The position numbers and the translations under genes are program-made. A DNA stretch of 33,635 nt, from NCBI GenBank assembly GCA_949499105.1, contig CATEFX010000048.1, positions 1-33,635 on the forward strand, read 5' to 3'. This DNA comes from Formosa sp. Hel1_33_131 (GTDB lineage: Bacteria; Bacteroidota; Bacteroidia; Flavobacteriales; Flavobacteriaceae). Position 1 is the first letter of the stretch, and every line of letters begins with the position of its first letter. Positions 17,140-27,000 of the stretch are shown here, piece by piece. The notes under the pieces are model-generated. The model ran no database searches and had not been told where the DNA came from. It saw only the letters and a list, made by a program, of their open reading frames with translations.

Positions 17140-20133
17140 ATGCAAAATAAAGGACTCGTAAAATTATTTGCTCTCCTATTTGGTTTGGTAAGTATCTATC
17201 AATTATCATTTAGTTTTAAAGCAAATCAAATAGAAGATAATGCAACGCAGTTTGCTATTGAAAAAATAGCAGATACCGAGACAGACTATGACGCCAAACG
17301 CGCGCTTGAACAAAGCAAGTATTTAGATTCGTTGAAAAACGAAGAAGTATATAACATCGGAATTGCAAAATTTAATTTTGATGAAGTCAAGGAAAAAGCC
17401 ATGAACCTTGGTTTGGACCTTAAAGGAGGAATCAACGTGATTCTTCAAATATCGGTCAAAGATATTTTAGTTGGATTGGCAAACGAAAGTAAAGACCCTG
17501 TCTTTAGAAAAGCATTAAGTGATGCAGAAGAACTTCAAAAGGACAGTCAAAACACCTATTTAGAAGACTTTTTTGTAGCCTTTGAAGCAATTGAAGGTGA
17601 TACTAAATTAGCGTCTCCAGATGTTTTTGCGAATCGAACATTAAGTGAAGAGATTACATTTGATATGACTGATGATGAGGTGAAGCCTGTATTATCTGCC
17701 AAAATTGATGAGTCGATTGTATCGGCCTTTGAAGTGCTTCGTAAACGTATTGATAAATTTGGGGTCACACAACCAAACATTCAACGTATTGGAAACTCTG
17801 GACGTATCCTTGTTGAATTGCCAGGTGCCAAAGAAATTGAACGTGTCAGAGGCTTATTGCAAAGTACAGCTCAGTTAGAGTTTTGGGATGCATTTAAAGG
17901 CGAAGAGTTTGGAACGTTTATATTTCAAGCCAACGAAACTTTAAAAGAGATTGTTGATGTCACTCCAGCCGAAGAAAAATCAAACGCAACCGAAACTACA
18001 GAGGATTCAATCTCTGATATTATTGGTGATACCGATGCTGAAACAGGGGACGATGGAGAAGTAAATCCATTAATCGATTTAATACGTGCGCCTGGTTACA
18101 ACGGAGGTCCTGTCATTGCGTCTTTTGAACAAAAAGATAAGCAGCTCGTTACCGATTATCTAAACAACCCACAAGTGCGCGCGCTTCTAACTCCAGAACA
18201 ACGGTATGCAAAATTTGTGTGGGGAATCCCAGAGGTGCAGCAAACTGTAGGAGAAGATTCTCAAAGTATAGAGCTCGTACAATTGTATGCATTAAAAGGA
18301 AATAGAGATAATAAGCCACCGCTTAGTGGCGCTGTGATTACTGATGCACGTCAAGCCTTCCAACAAAATGGGAGCCCAAGTGTATCCATGCAAATGAACC
18401 TTCAAGGTGCTAAGGTCTGGGAAGAAATGACTGGTAATGCGTTTAATACTGGAGGTCAAATTGCGGTTGTATTAGATGAAATAGTCTATTCTGCACCTGG
18501 GGTCACAACCGGGGCAATTTCAGGAGGTAATTCTGAAATATCAGGATCCTTTACTTTAAATGAAGCGGTCGATTTAGCAAACGTTTTAAGAGCAGGTAAA
18601 TTACCAGCCTCTGCAGATATTGTACAAGCAGAAGAAGTTGGACCTTCTTTAGGTCAAGAAGCCATTGACAGTGGAATGAAATCATTCTTAATAGCTTTAG
18701 CTTTAGTACTTTTATGGATGATTTTTTATTATGGGAAAGCAGGTATTTATTCAGACATCGCATTATTATTAAACATCTTATTAATCTTCGGGATTCTATC
18801 GGGATTAGGCGCTGTGTTAACTTTACCTGGTATTGCTGGTATTGTATTAACCATCGGTATTGCAGTAGATGCAAACGTTCTTATTTACGAACGGATTCGA
18901 GAAGAATTATTTAAAGGAAAAGGCCAAATAGAATCGGTCAAAGACGGATTTAACAATGCGTTATCTTCAATCTTAGATGCCAACATTACAACGGGCTTAA
19001 CAGCTTTGATTTTATATATATTTGGAACGGGGCCAATCAAAGGATTTGCAACGACCCTTTTAATTGGTATTTTAACCTCTTTATTTACAGCGATCTTTAT
19101 CTCAAGATTATTGATCGATTGGCATTTAAGTCGTGGGGGGAAATTAGAATTCTCTACAGGGATGACCAAAGGTTTATTCCGTTCTATTAATATTGAATTT
19201 CTTAAAAAACGTAAAATTGCTTACTTAATTTCGGGATCTATCATTATTGCTGGACTTGGATCTTTGTTTACTACAGGACTCGATCAAGGGATTGATTTTG
19301 TTGGAGGTCGAACCTACACCGTTCGTTTTGCACAAGACATGAATACTGAAGAAGTTAAAACGGCATTGAATGACGTTTTTAACAGTGCTGAGGTAAAAAC
19401 AATCGGGAGCGCAAATCAATTGAAAATATCGACGAAGTATAAGGTTGATGAAAATTCTGCAGAAGTAGATCAGGAAGTGCAACAAAAATTATATGAAGCA
19501 TTGATACCGTTTTTACCAGATGCAACAACGTATAAGCAGTTTATTGATGCCGAAAATAATATTGGTAAAATGTATTCAGGAAAAGTAAGTCCAACCATTG
19601 CCGATGATATTAAAAAATCATCTATCTGGGCAATTTTAGGCTCATTGATTGTTGTCTTTTTATATATTTTATTACGATTCAAAAAATGGCAATTTTCATT
19701 AGGTGCCGTCGCAGCAGTATTTCATGATGTCTTAATTGTATTAGGGATCTTTTCAATTGCTTGGAGATTCTTACCATTTAGTATGGAAATCGATCAAGCA
19801 TTTATTGCAGCAATTTTGACCGTGATCGGATATTCATTGAATGATACTGTGGTGGTCTTTGATAGAATTAGAGAATACCTAAACGAACATACAAGTTGGA
19901 AATTTGAAAAGGTGGTCAATAGCGCATTGAGTAGCACATTGAGTCGTACCTTAAACACCTCATTAACGACTTTAGTCGTGTTATTAGCGATGTTCACCTT
20001 TGGTGCAGATTCTTTAAGAGGCTTGTTGTTTGCGCTTATTGTAGGGGTGCTTGTAGGAACCTACTCATCGTTATTTATTGCAACGCCAATCATGCATGAT
20101 ACATTAAAGCGTTTAGATAAAAAAGAAGATTAA
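17140..20133 (+). CDS. secDF: Fused protein translocase subunit SecDF
   Basis: SecDF uses the proton gradient to help pull proteins through SecYEG on the outer side of the inner membrane. The 997 residues hold SecD (about 1-665) and SecF (about 690-997) in one chain. A first membrane segment (about 7-25) is followed by a large periplasmic P1 region, in which residues about 273-310 are a strongly acidic, low-complexity insert. The SecD membrane block has the signature AGIVLTIGIAVDANVLIYERIREE (D577 and R585/R587 region). SecF has GIDFVGGR (717-724) and IGYSLNDTVVVFDRIREYL (897-914). Fused SecDF is normal in this phylum. It stands alone, with its own promoter and terminator. Confidence 0.97.
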   Translation: MQNKGLVKLFALLFGLVSIYQLSFSFKANQIEDNATQFAIEKIADTETDYDAKRALEQSKYLDSLKNEEVYNIGIAKFNFDEVKEKAMNLGLDLKGGINVILQISVKDILVGLANESKDPVFRKALSDAEELQKDSQNTYLEDFFVAFEAIEGDTKLASPDVFANRTLSEEITFDMTDDEVKPVLSAKIDESIVSAFEVLRKRIDKFGVTQPNIQRIGNSGRILVELPGAKEIERVRGLLQSTAQLEFWDAFKGEEFGTFIFQANETLKEIVDVTPAEEKSNATETTEDSISDIIGDTDAETGDDGEVNPLIDLIRAPGYNGGPVIASFEQKDKQLVTDYLNNPQVRALLTPEQRYAKFVWGIPEVQQTVGEDSQSIELVQLYALKGNRDNKPPLSGAVITDARQAFQQNGSPSVSMQMNLQGAKVWEEMTGNAFNTGGQIAVVLDEIVYSAPGVTTGAISGGNSEISGSFTLNEAVDLANVLRAGKLPASADIVQAEEVGPSLGQEAIDSGMKSFLIALALVLLWMIFYYGKAGIYSDIALLLNILLIFGILSGLGAVLTLPGIAGIVLTIGIAVDANVLIYERIREELFKGKGQIESVKDGFNNALSSILDANITTGLTALILYIFGTGPIKGFATTLLIGILTSLFTAIFISRLLIDWHLSRGGKLEFSTGMTKGLFRSINIEFLKKRKIAYLISGSIIIAGLGSLFTTGLDQGIDFVGGRTYTVRFAQDMNTEEVKTALNDVFNSAEVKTIGSANQLKISTKYKVDENSAEVDQEVQQKLYEALIPFLPDATTYKQFIDAENNIGKMYSGKVSPTIADDIKKSSIWAILGSLIVVFLYILLRFKKWQFSLGAVAAVFHDVLIVLGIFSIAWRFLPFSMEIDQAFIAAILTVIGYSLNDTVVVFDRIREYLNEHTSWKFEKVVNSALSSTLSRTLNTSLTTLVVLLAMFTFGADSLRGLLFALIVGVLVGTYSSLFIATPIMHDTLKRLDKKED

Positions 20134-20152
20134 TAGCTAATTATTAAATATC

Positions 20153-20182
20153 AAAAAAGCCACTCATTGAGTGGCTTTTTTT
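20153..20182 (+). terminator. Intrinsic terminator after secDF, possibly bidirectional
   Basis: GCCACTCA (20159-20166) pairs with TGAGTGGC (20168-20175), flanked by AAAAAA on the left and TTTTTTT on the right, so it could serve both secDF and the convergent lgt group. The lgt stop lies about 105 bp further. Confidence 0.8.
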
Positions 20183-20287
20183 GGTTTTATGTTGGACACT
20201 GTAATTTCTGAGTGGACGCAATATGGATATATAATAAAGCTTTAGGGAATACTTCAGTTCTATACTGACACTACAAATCGCCTGTAA

Positions 20288-21127
20288 TTACGCTTCCTTA
20301 GGCTTATACAGAAACATAAAATAAAGACCACACAACACAAAAGGAACACTCAATACTTGTCCCGTATTTAAACCAAAAATCCAATCCTCACGACTGTCAA
20401 TTTGTGCAATTTTAAATTGTTCAACTACCACTCTGACCGACATTAAAAGCACTAGAAACAGCCCAAATAAAAATCCTGTCTGCGTACTTTTTTTCGTTTT
20501 CCAGTATAAAAAGAATAAGATGAGAAACACAAACACATAGCCAAAAGCTTCGTACAATTGTCCTGGGTGTCTAGGAAGTGAGTCGAGTTGTTTAAAAATA
20601 ATAGCGAACGGTAAATCCGCTCCAGCAGGTTTACCGATCATTTCGGAATTAAAGAAATTACCGATTCTTATAAATACAGCTCCTAACGCACAGGCGATGA
20701 CCACACGGTCAAGAATCCAAAGCACTGATTTTTTCAATACTTTTTTATTGTAGAGCCACATCGAAAAAATCATTCCAATCGCTGCACCATGACTGGCCAA
20801 ACCCCTAAACCCTGTAAACTCAAACCCACCACTAAAGCGGAAGGGGAGGAAGATGCTAAAAAAGTCGTCTTTAAATAATTCAGATTGATAAAAAATGACG
20901 TGACCCAAACGCGCTCCAATCATAATTCCTAAAACAGAATACATGAACAGACTGTCTAATTTGTCTTCAGTTTGTCCTTCGTTTTTATAAATCTTTTTCG
21001 TCAGATACCAACCTGTGATAAACGCAGCCATCCACATGAGGCTGTAATAGTGAATTTTAAAATCTCCAAAAAGGGCGATGCCATCAGAAGTAGGGTCCCA
21101 TACGGTTTGTAGCAAATACATAGTCAT
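20288..21127 (-). CDS. lgt: Prolipoprotein diacylglyceryl transferase Lgt
   Basis: Lgt transfers diacylglyceryl from phosphatidylglycerol to the lipobox cysteine of prolipoproteins in the inner membrane. The protein has about seven membrane segments and the key family features: RLGHVIFY, the histidine in LASHGAAIG (H113), R154 and N157 in FIRIGNFFNSEMIGKP, and R232 with E236 in SVRVVVEQF. I choose the ATG at 21127 (MTMYLLQ, 279 residues). The open frame extends to 21175, but that extension lies across a -7 promoter box (21140-21147) and has no family counterpart. A second ATG two codons later is also possible. It is the last gene of the folE-cysS-yidD-lgt group. Confidence 0.95.
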   Translation of the reverse strand: MTMYLLQTVWDPTSDGIALFGDFKIHYYSLMWMAAFITGWYLTKKIYKNEGQTEDKLDSLFMYSVLGIMIGARLGHVIFYQSELFKDDFFSIFLPFRFSGGFEFTGFRGLASHGAAIGMIFSMWLYNKKVLKKSVLWILDRVVIACALGAVFIRIGNFFNSEMIGKPAGADLPFAIIFKQLDSLPRHPGQLYEAFGYVFVFLILFFLYWKTKKSTQTGFLFGLFLVLLMSVRVVVEQFKIAQIDSREDWIFGLNTGQVLSVPFVLCGLYFMFLYKPKEA

Positions 21128-21139
21128 TTGTTTAGAGTG

Positions 21140-21147
21140 TAAATATA
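21140..21147 (-). promoter_or_regulatory. Possible lgt-proximal -7 box
   Basis: On the minus strand it reads TATATTTA, one mismatch from TAnnTTTG, with its 3' edge 12 bp before the lgt ATG. It lies in the 71-bp gap after yidD, allowing lgt its own transcript with a very short leader. Confidence 0.35.
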
Positions 21148-21198
21148 GAAAATAGATACGAAACTCAAGGCGCACGCATTTTAATTAACAGCTATCGT

Positions 21199-21426
21199 CT
21201 AATTCTTTGGAACTGGATCCTGTCCAGAGCCTCCCCAAGGATGGCAGCGTAAAACACGTTTAAGACTTAGATAACTCCCTTTTAGGAGTCCGTGAAACTG
21301 TAAGGCGTCTTTAGCGTAATGAGAACAACTTGGTTGAAATCGACAACTCGAAGGCGTTAATGGCGAAATTAGATTTTGATAAATCCAGATGATAAACAAA
21401 AAAGGTGCAATCAAAATGGACTTCAT
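21199..21426 (-). CDS. yidD: Membrane protein insertion efficiency factor YidD
   Basis: YidD is a small, membrane-associated protein that aids insertion of proteins with YidC and SecYEG. The 75 residues have an N-terminal amphipathic or membrane segment (about 3-20), the signature [13 protein letters not shown] (C28, C34), and the C-terminal [15 protein letters not shown] with C61. The length is typical. It begins 5 bp after the cysS stop codon, so co-transcription is near certain; rnpA and yidC, its usual partners in other bacteria, are not nearby. Confidence 0.95.
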   Translation of the reverse strand: MKSILIAPFLFIIWIYQNLISPLTPSSCRFQPSCSHYAKDALQFHGLLKGSYLSLKRVLRCHPWGGSGQDPVPKN

Positions 21427-21431
21427 AGCTA

Positions 21432-22913
21432 TTAATCTATTAAAAAGGTGGTGCCGCCCTTGCCGTCTTTCAATTGAATTCCAATGGCTAGTAATTCATC
21501 TCTTATTGAATCAGACAGCGCGAAGTTTTTTTGAGATCTTGCGTCGTTTCGCATTCTGATGAGTAATTCTACAGTCTCTCCCAGTTTTTGATCTTGATTG
21601 TTAGAAGTCACATTTTTAAGCCCTAAAATATCAAATACAAACTGATGCATCACTTCGGTTAAGTCTCCTAAGTCTGAAGCGTTAATATGTGCTTTTCCAT
21701 CCTTAATTTGGTTGATATATTTAACAGCACTAAACAATTCTGCAATTAGAATAGGCGTATTAAAATCATCATTCATGGCCGTATAACAATTCGATTTCCA
21801 AGTTGCGACATCAAAGTCATTGGCATCTGAAGTGGCTTCGATTTTGTCTAAAGTCGAGACCGCTTCCATGAGTTTTAAAAACCCTTTTTCGGAAGCTAAT
21901 AGCGCATCGTTACTAAAATCTAGGATGCTACGGTAGTGTGCTTGCATCATGAAAAAACGAACCACCGATGGCGAAAAGCCTTTGGTTAATTTGTTTGTAT
22001 TACCGCTTAAAATCTCAGCAGGTAAAATATTGTTTCCAGTTGATTTTGCCATTTTTTGGCCATTGAGCGTTAGCATGTTGGCATGCATCCAATAATTTAC
22101 TGGCGTATGGCTGTGCCAAGCTTTTGCTTGGGCAATTTCACATTCGTGATGTGGGAATTTTAAATCCATTCCACCACCATGAATATCAAAATGCTCTCCT
22201 AAGTATTTCGTGCTCATCGCCGTACATTCTAAGTGCCAGCCAGGAAATCCATCACTCCAAGGGGAAGGCCAGCGCATAATGTGTTCTGGTTCTGCTTTTT
22301 TCCAAAGTGCAAAATCTTGTGGATTTTTTTTATCGGTTTGCCCCTCTAAAACGCGGGTGTTGTGTATGAGATCTTCAATTTTTCGACCACTTAAAATCCC
22401 ATAATGATGGGATTCATTATATTTTAAAACATCAAAATAAATAGATCCATTCGCTTCATAAGCAAAGCCTTTTTCTAGAATTGATTTGATGATTTCTATT
22501 TGTTCAACAATATGACCGGTCGCTGTGGGTTCAATGCTCGGAGGTAAAAAATTAAAGGTATTTAGGATCGTATGAAAATCAACGGTATAGCGTTGCACGA
22601 CTTCCATCGGTTCAATTTGTTCTAAACGTGCTTTTTTTGCAATGCGATCTTCGCCTTGATCGGCATCATTTTCTAAATGGCCAGCATCGGTAATATTACG
22701 CACATAGCGCACCTTATAATTGAGATGTTTAAAATATCTAAAAATCATATCAAAGGACATGAATGTACGGACATTTCCAAGATGAACGTTGCTATACACT
22801 GTAGGGCCACAAACGTACATACCAATCGCTCCTTCGTTGATTGGTTCAAAAATTTCTTTTTTACCAGAAAGTGAGTTGTAAATATGAAGCGTGTTTGTCG
22901 TGTGTTTGCCCAT
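21432..22913 (-). CDS. cysS: Cysteinyl-tRNA synthetase
   Basis: The enzyme charges tRNA-Cys. The 493-residue class I synthetase has the HIGH-type motif HLGN (44-47) within [15 protein letters not shown], the KMSKS-type motif KMAKS (287-291), and the zinc ligands C35, C230, H255 and E259, matching the E. coli pattern. The length is near the usual 460-500. It starts 11 bp after folE and ends 5 bp before yidD, forming the core of a minus-strand operon. The second lysine loop residue is Ala instead of Ser in KMSKS, a common variation. Confidence 0.97.
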   Translation of the reverse strand: MGKHTTNTLHIYNSLSGKKEIFEPINEGAIGMYVCGPTVYSNVHLGNVRTFMSFDMIFRYFKHLNYKVRYVRNITDAGHLENDADQGEDRIAKKARLEQIEPMEVVQRYTVDFHTILNTFNFLPPSIEPTATGHIVEQIEIIKSILEKGFAYEANGSIYFDVLKYNESHHYGILSGRKIEDLIHNTRVLEGQTDKKNPQDFALWKKAEPEHIMRWPSPWSDGFPGWHLECTAMSTKYLGEHFDIHGGGMDLKFPHHECEIAQAKAWHSHTPVNYWMHANMLTLNGQKMAKSTGNNILPAEILSGNTNKLTKGFSPSVVRFFMMQAHYRSILDFSNDALLASEKGFLKLMEAVSTLDKIEATSDANDFDVATWKSNCYTAMNDDFNTPILIAELFSAVKYINQIKDGKAHINASDLGDLTEVMHQFVFDILGLKNVTSNNQDQKLGETVELLIRMRNDARSQKNFALSDSIRDELLAIGIQLKDGKGGTTFLID

Positions 22914-22924
22914 GAGTTAGAGGA

Positions 22925-23602
22925 TTAAAATTTGGTCTCTAATTGTATGTAGTTCAAGAACTCTCTTTTGGTTTCTTTGTCTTTAAATTTCCCGCCAAAT
23001 TCACTCGTAACGGTACTGCTTTCAATGTCTCTAATTCCTCTAGAATTAACACATAAATGTTTGGCATCTATAACGCAAGCGACATCATCTGTGTTTAATA
23101 CTTTCTGAAGTTCTTTAACAATTTGAATGGTCAGTCGTTCCTGAACTTGTGGTCGTTTAGAAAAGTGATCGACAATACGATTCATTTTTGAAAGTCCTAC
23201 GACCGTTCCGTTAGAGATGTAAGCAACATGGGCTCTTCCAACAATTGGAAGAAAATGGTGTTCACATGTTGAGTAGAGGGTGATGTTTTTTTCAACCAAC
23301 ATCTCTCCGTATTGATACTTGTTTTCAAAGGTGGATGCTTTTGGTTTTTTTGTAGGATCTAAACCTCCAAAAATTTCATTGACAAACATCTTTGCAACAC
23401 GGTTGGGAGTTCCTTTTAAGCTGTCGTCACTCAAGTCTAAGCCCAACGTTTCCATGATGTGCCGTACATCGTCTTTGATAATGTTTATTTTTTCGTCTGC
23501 ACTTAATGTAAATGCGTCAGATCGCATCGGAGTCTCTGTGGAGGTTCCGATATGATTGTCACCAATGGTGTCAAGCTTTTCAGTATTGTTTTTCAGTCCC
23601 AT
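22925..23602 (-). CDS. folE: GTP cyclohydrolase I
   Basis: FolE converts GTP to 7,8-dihydroneopterin triphosphate, the first step for folate and also for queuosine precursors. The 225 residues include a variable N-terminal stretch (about 1-35), the zinc ligands C113, H116 and C184 (STCEHHFLPI and KHLCVNSRG), and GLSKMNRIVDHFSKRPQVQERLT. This is the canonical type IA enzyme. It is the first gene of the folE-cysS-yidD-lgt group, with a -7 box 38 bp upstream. Confidence 0.97.
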   Translation of the reverse strand: MGLKNNTEKLDTIGDNHIGTSTETPMRSDAFTLSADEKINIIKDDVRHIMETLGLDLSDDSLKGTPNRVAKMFVNEIFGGLDPTKKPKASTFENKYQYGEMLVEKNITLYSTCEHHFLPIVGRAHVAYISNGTVVGLSKMNRIVDHFSKRPQVQERLTIQIVKELQKVLNTDDVACVIDAKHLCVNSRGIRDIESSTVTSEFGGKFKDKETKREFLNYIQLETKF

Positions 23603-23640
23603 TCGAAATTTGCAATATAGTTTTCAATGTTATATGACGA

Positions 23641-23648
23641 CAAAGATA
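23641..23648 (-). promoter_or_regulatory. -7 box of the folE operon
   Basis: The minus strand reads TATCTTTG, an exact match to TAnnTTTG, 38 bp before the folE ATG. A -33 TTG at standard spacing is not evident. Confidence 0.5.
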
Positions 23649-24055
23649 ATTAAATTCAGTGTTAGGCACTTTTAATTTTAGATTAATAATTTCTTTTTTT
23701 TACTATTTACTATAAAAAAATCGTTAAATTTGTGTTGAATATTTTCCTAAAAACCTTCTACAATTAATTTTACTTACTTATTTTAATCGAATATAAATTC
23801 ATTTATAATTAGGATGATTACATACATTTTATTTCTTGGGCTTTTCAGCTTACAATGTAAAGTCCAGAGCATAAGTTTAGTCTTTTAACTTCTTATGTAT
23901 GTTCGGTTTAATGACAACGATGAAATTAATTTTTTCTTACGACAAACCCTTTTGTTTAAAACTGCCTGTTATTAGTTACAATAAAAGCATGGCGTGAATT
24001 GAAAATGTGAAGTCAAATATTTTGTTTAATAAATGACATTTTAAAAATAACAATT
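23649..24055. other. A+T-rich intergenic region before the giant T9SS protein gene
   Basis: About 400 bp between divergent folE and the large gene. It holds homopolymeric A and T runs, a 24-codon mini-ORF (23814-23888), and no tRNA, terminator or convincing exact TTG/TAnnTTTG promoter for the plus-strand gene. A near match, ATATTTTG, occurs about 40 bp before the start of the large gene. A long leader or distal promoter is possible. Confidence 0.5.
23814..23888 (+). CDS. Mini-ORF of 24 codons resembling a lipoprotein signal peptide
   Basis: ATG at 23814 opens a reading frame of 24 codons that starts MITYILFLGLFSLQC and ends in TAA. It looks like a signal peptide with a lipobox-like LFSLQC but has only nine residues after the cysteine. 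It could be a leader peptide, a remnant of a lost lipoprotein gene or chance. Nothing else supports translation. Confidence 0.15.
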   Translation: MITYILFLGLFSLQCKVQSISLVF

Positions 24056-27000
24056 ATGCAAAAACTGTATAAAAAAAGTTCAAAAATAAAAAAGCTAGTT
24101 TTACTTTTTAGCATATTGCTATCTGTCTCCTTATCGGCAGGGGTGAGTCCTGGTAGTTGGATTGTCAATGCTCCGCTTGTTGAGCCTTGTCAAACAATTA
24201 CGGCATCTATAGAAACGACCGTCCCTGCGGCGGACGGCACAGGAACTGTGGTCGTCGGTAAAGGCGAAACAGTTGATTTTTTTGGAAGTGCGATATTTTC
24301 TACAAGTGGCCTAGGAGCTACCTACAGTTGGAGTTTTGGAGATGGAGATGTTTCAAATGGTTTGGAGGTAAGTCACTTATTTAATGCGATTGGAACTTTT
24401 AATATTACACTCACAGTTACAGATACAAATCCAGAGGGTTGTGCAGACACCCAAACAATTACGGTTCAGGTTTTAAGTCCTTATATACAAATTGATCAAG
24501 TTACGTATACTCCAACCCAACTTATAGAGGATGTTTTAATTAATAGCCCTTGTGTTAATGTGTCTAATTTAGTTTCATCGACTGGAACCGATTTTGGATC
24601 CAGTAATGGGATTGGGTATTTCTCTGGCGATGGTGTTTCGTTTCCATTTACCGAAGGAATTATATTAACCACTGGAAACGCTGGTCGTGCTGGTGGACCT
24701 AAAACAGTAGAATTGAGTGATGGGGCCGTTTGGTGGCTAGGAGATGCTGATCTAGAAAACGCCCTAGAAAGTTTAAATCCCGGAGTGACTAACAATGCAA
24801 CTTTTATAGAATTTGACTTTGTGCCTCTAGCGGATGCCATTAGCTTTAACTTTGTTTTTGCATCGGAAGAATATGGAGAATTTCAATGTGATTACACGGA
24901 TGCATTTGCATTTTTATTAACAGATTCTGACGGATTGACCACCAACTTAGCAATTGTTCCAGGGACTGATGATCCAATTTCTGTTTTAAGTGTTAGGGAC
25001 AGCGCATACAATGACCCCGCCATGAATTGTGCATCTGTAAATCCTGAATTCTTCGCTGCATATTATGGTCCAGGAGGGCTACCACCATTAGATAGTCCTA
25101 CAAACTTTCTTGGACATACCGTTAACTTGATAGCACAAGCAGCCGTCGTCCCAAACACTAGTTATTCAATCAAATTAGTGATTGCAGATGATCAAGATAC
25201 AATTTTTGATGCAGCTGTGTTTTTAGAAGCAGGAAGTTTCGATTTAGGGGGCGATTTGGGAGATGATATAACGATCGAGTTGGGGACTGCTCAATGTTCG
25301 GGAACTACGGTCACACTAGATACCAAAGTCCCTTCTGCTTCACATGTATGGTATGTTAATGGGGCTGAAATTCTAGGGGAAATACTTTCAACCCTTACTA
25401 TCACGGAACCTGGAACGTATTCTGCGAATACAACTTTTAATGAAACTTGTGCTTCTTCCGACTCAATTCTTGTGGAATTTGTTCCTGTACCTGTCGTTGT
25501 TGCAGTTGAAAATTTAGAGATTTGTGATGGAGGGGCTACTTCCTTCGACCTTACGCAAAATAACACATCTATTTTAGGAACACAATCCGGCTCAGAATAT
25601 GTCATATCATTTCATAGTTCTCAAGAAGATGCAGATGCAGATGCCGATCCAATTTCAAACGAAGATACAGTCGCGTTCTCTGGAGTTGATGGTCAACAAA
25701 TTTATGTCCGTATCGAGTACCTTACGACTGGTTGTTATGGAACAGATTCGTTTTTACTTAATCTGTTCAATCAGCCTACAATTTTTCCAGTGGATGATTT
25801 AGTAGTTTGTGATGATGATTTTGATGGCTTTGCAACATTTGATTTAACGGCTGTTGGTTTATTTGTGATCGGTTCCCAGCTTGGGATGGAAGTTACTTTT
25901 CATACAAGTCCAACAGATGCAGATGCAAATCTAGATGCTGTTACCAGTCCTTTTGAAACCACCACAGAAGATTTTCAAACACTCCATATACGTCTTGAGG
26001 AAGTCGCTACGGGATGTTATTCCACCACCACTTTAGATTTATTTGTGGATCCGTTGCCAGTAGTTCCCGTGATTTCAGATTATGAATTGTGTGATGACCC
26101 AAATTCAGGGGATCAACAAGCGTTTTTTGATTTAAACAGTAAAGATTTCGAGATTATCAACGATCAAAATTCGAGTGTTAGTTACTATGCAACCCTGTTA
26201 GACGCCACCAATGAAGTGGGTGCATTGACAAGTCCTTATGAAAACACTTCAAACTCTGAGACGATTTACGTATCCTTAACAGATTTAACAACGGGCTGTC
26301 GCTCCACAGGAAGTTTTAATCTTATCGTTAATCCATTGCCTCAGTTGGTCATTCCAACAGAGCTAGAGGTTTGTGATGATGGAGCGTCTGATGGTTTCAC
26401 TTCCATAGATTTAACGCTTAAGGATAATGAAATTAGCGGTGGTAATATAAACTATTCTATTAGCTATTATTTGACACAATTGGAAGCAGACTCAGGAACT
26501 GATCCGTTAGTAATTCCATATACAAATACGAGTAATCCTCAAACTATTTTTGCGCGCGGACAAGATATAAACACAGGCTGTTACAATACCGTTCCTTTAG
26601 AAATCAGTGTTGCGCCGGTAGTTGTTGCATCAACTCCGCAACCTTTAGAATACTGTGATGTCGATAGTGACGGTTTTGGAGTCTTTACTTTAACCGATGT
26701 CGATGCCGAAATCATGGGGGGTGATCCAGAATTAATGGTATCCTATTATGATACTTTATTAGATGCAGAGAATGGCGTTGGTGCCCTAGCAAGCCCTTAT
26801 ACTAACAGTGTTATTAATACTCAAACATTATTTGGACGTGTCATAAGTACCACGGTGGTCACAAACTGTCCAACAATCGTAGATGTGGTGTTAATAGTAC
26901 ATCCAACGCCTCAGTTATTAGCGCCTATGCCCTTAGAGGTTTGTGACGATACTACGGATGAGCTAGCCACGTTTAATTTAACAACGAAGGTTCCCGAGTT

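Noticed and set aside
18551-18874. 107-codon minus-strand open frame rich in Leu and Arg
   Set aside because: Antisense to the membrane-segment region of secDF; composition reflects the sense strand.
20288-21175. Longer lgt start at 21175 (16 extra residues)
   Set aside because: The extension crosses a -7 promoter-like box, has no counterpart in Lgt proteins, and the ATG at 21127 gives the normal N-terminus.
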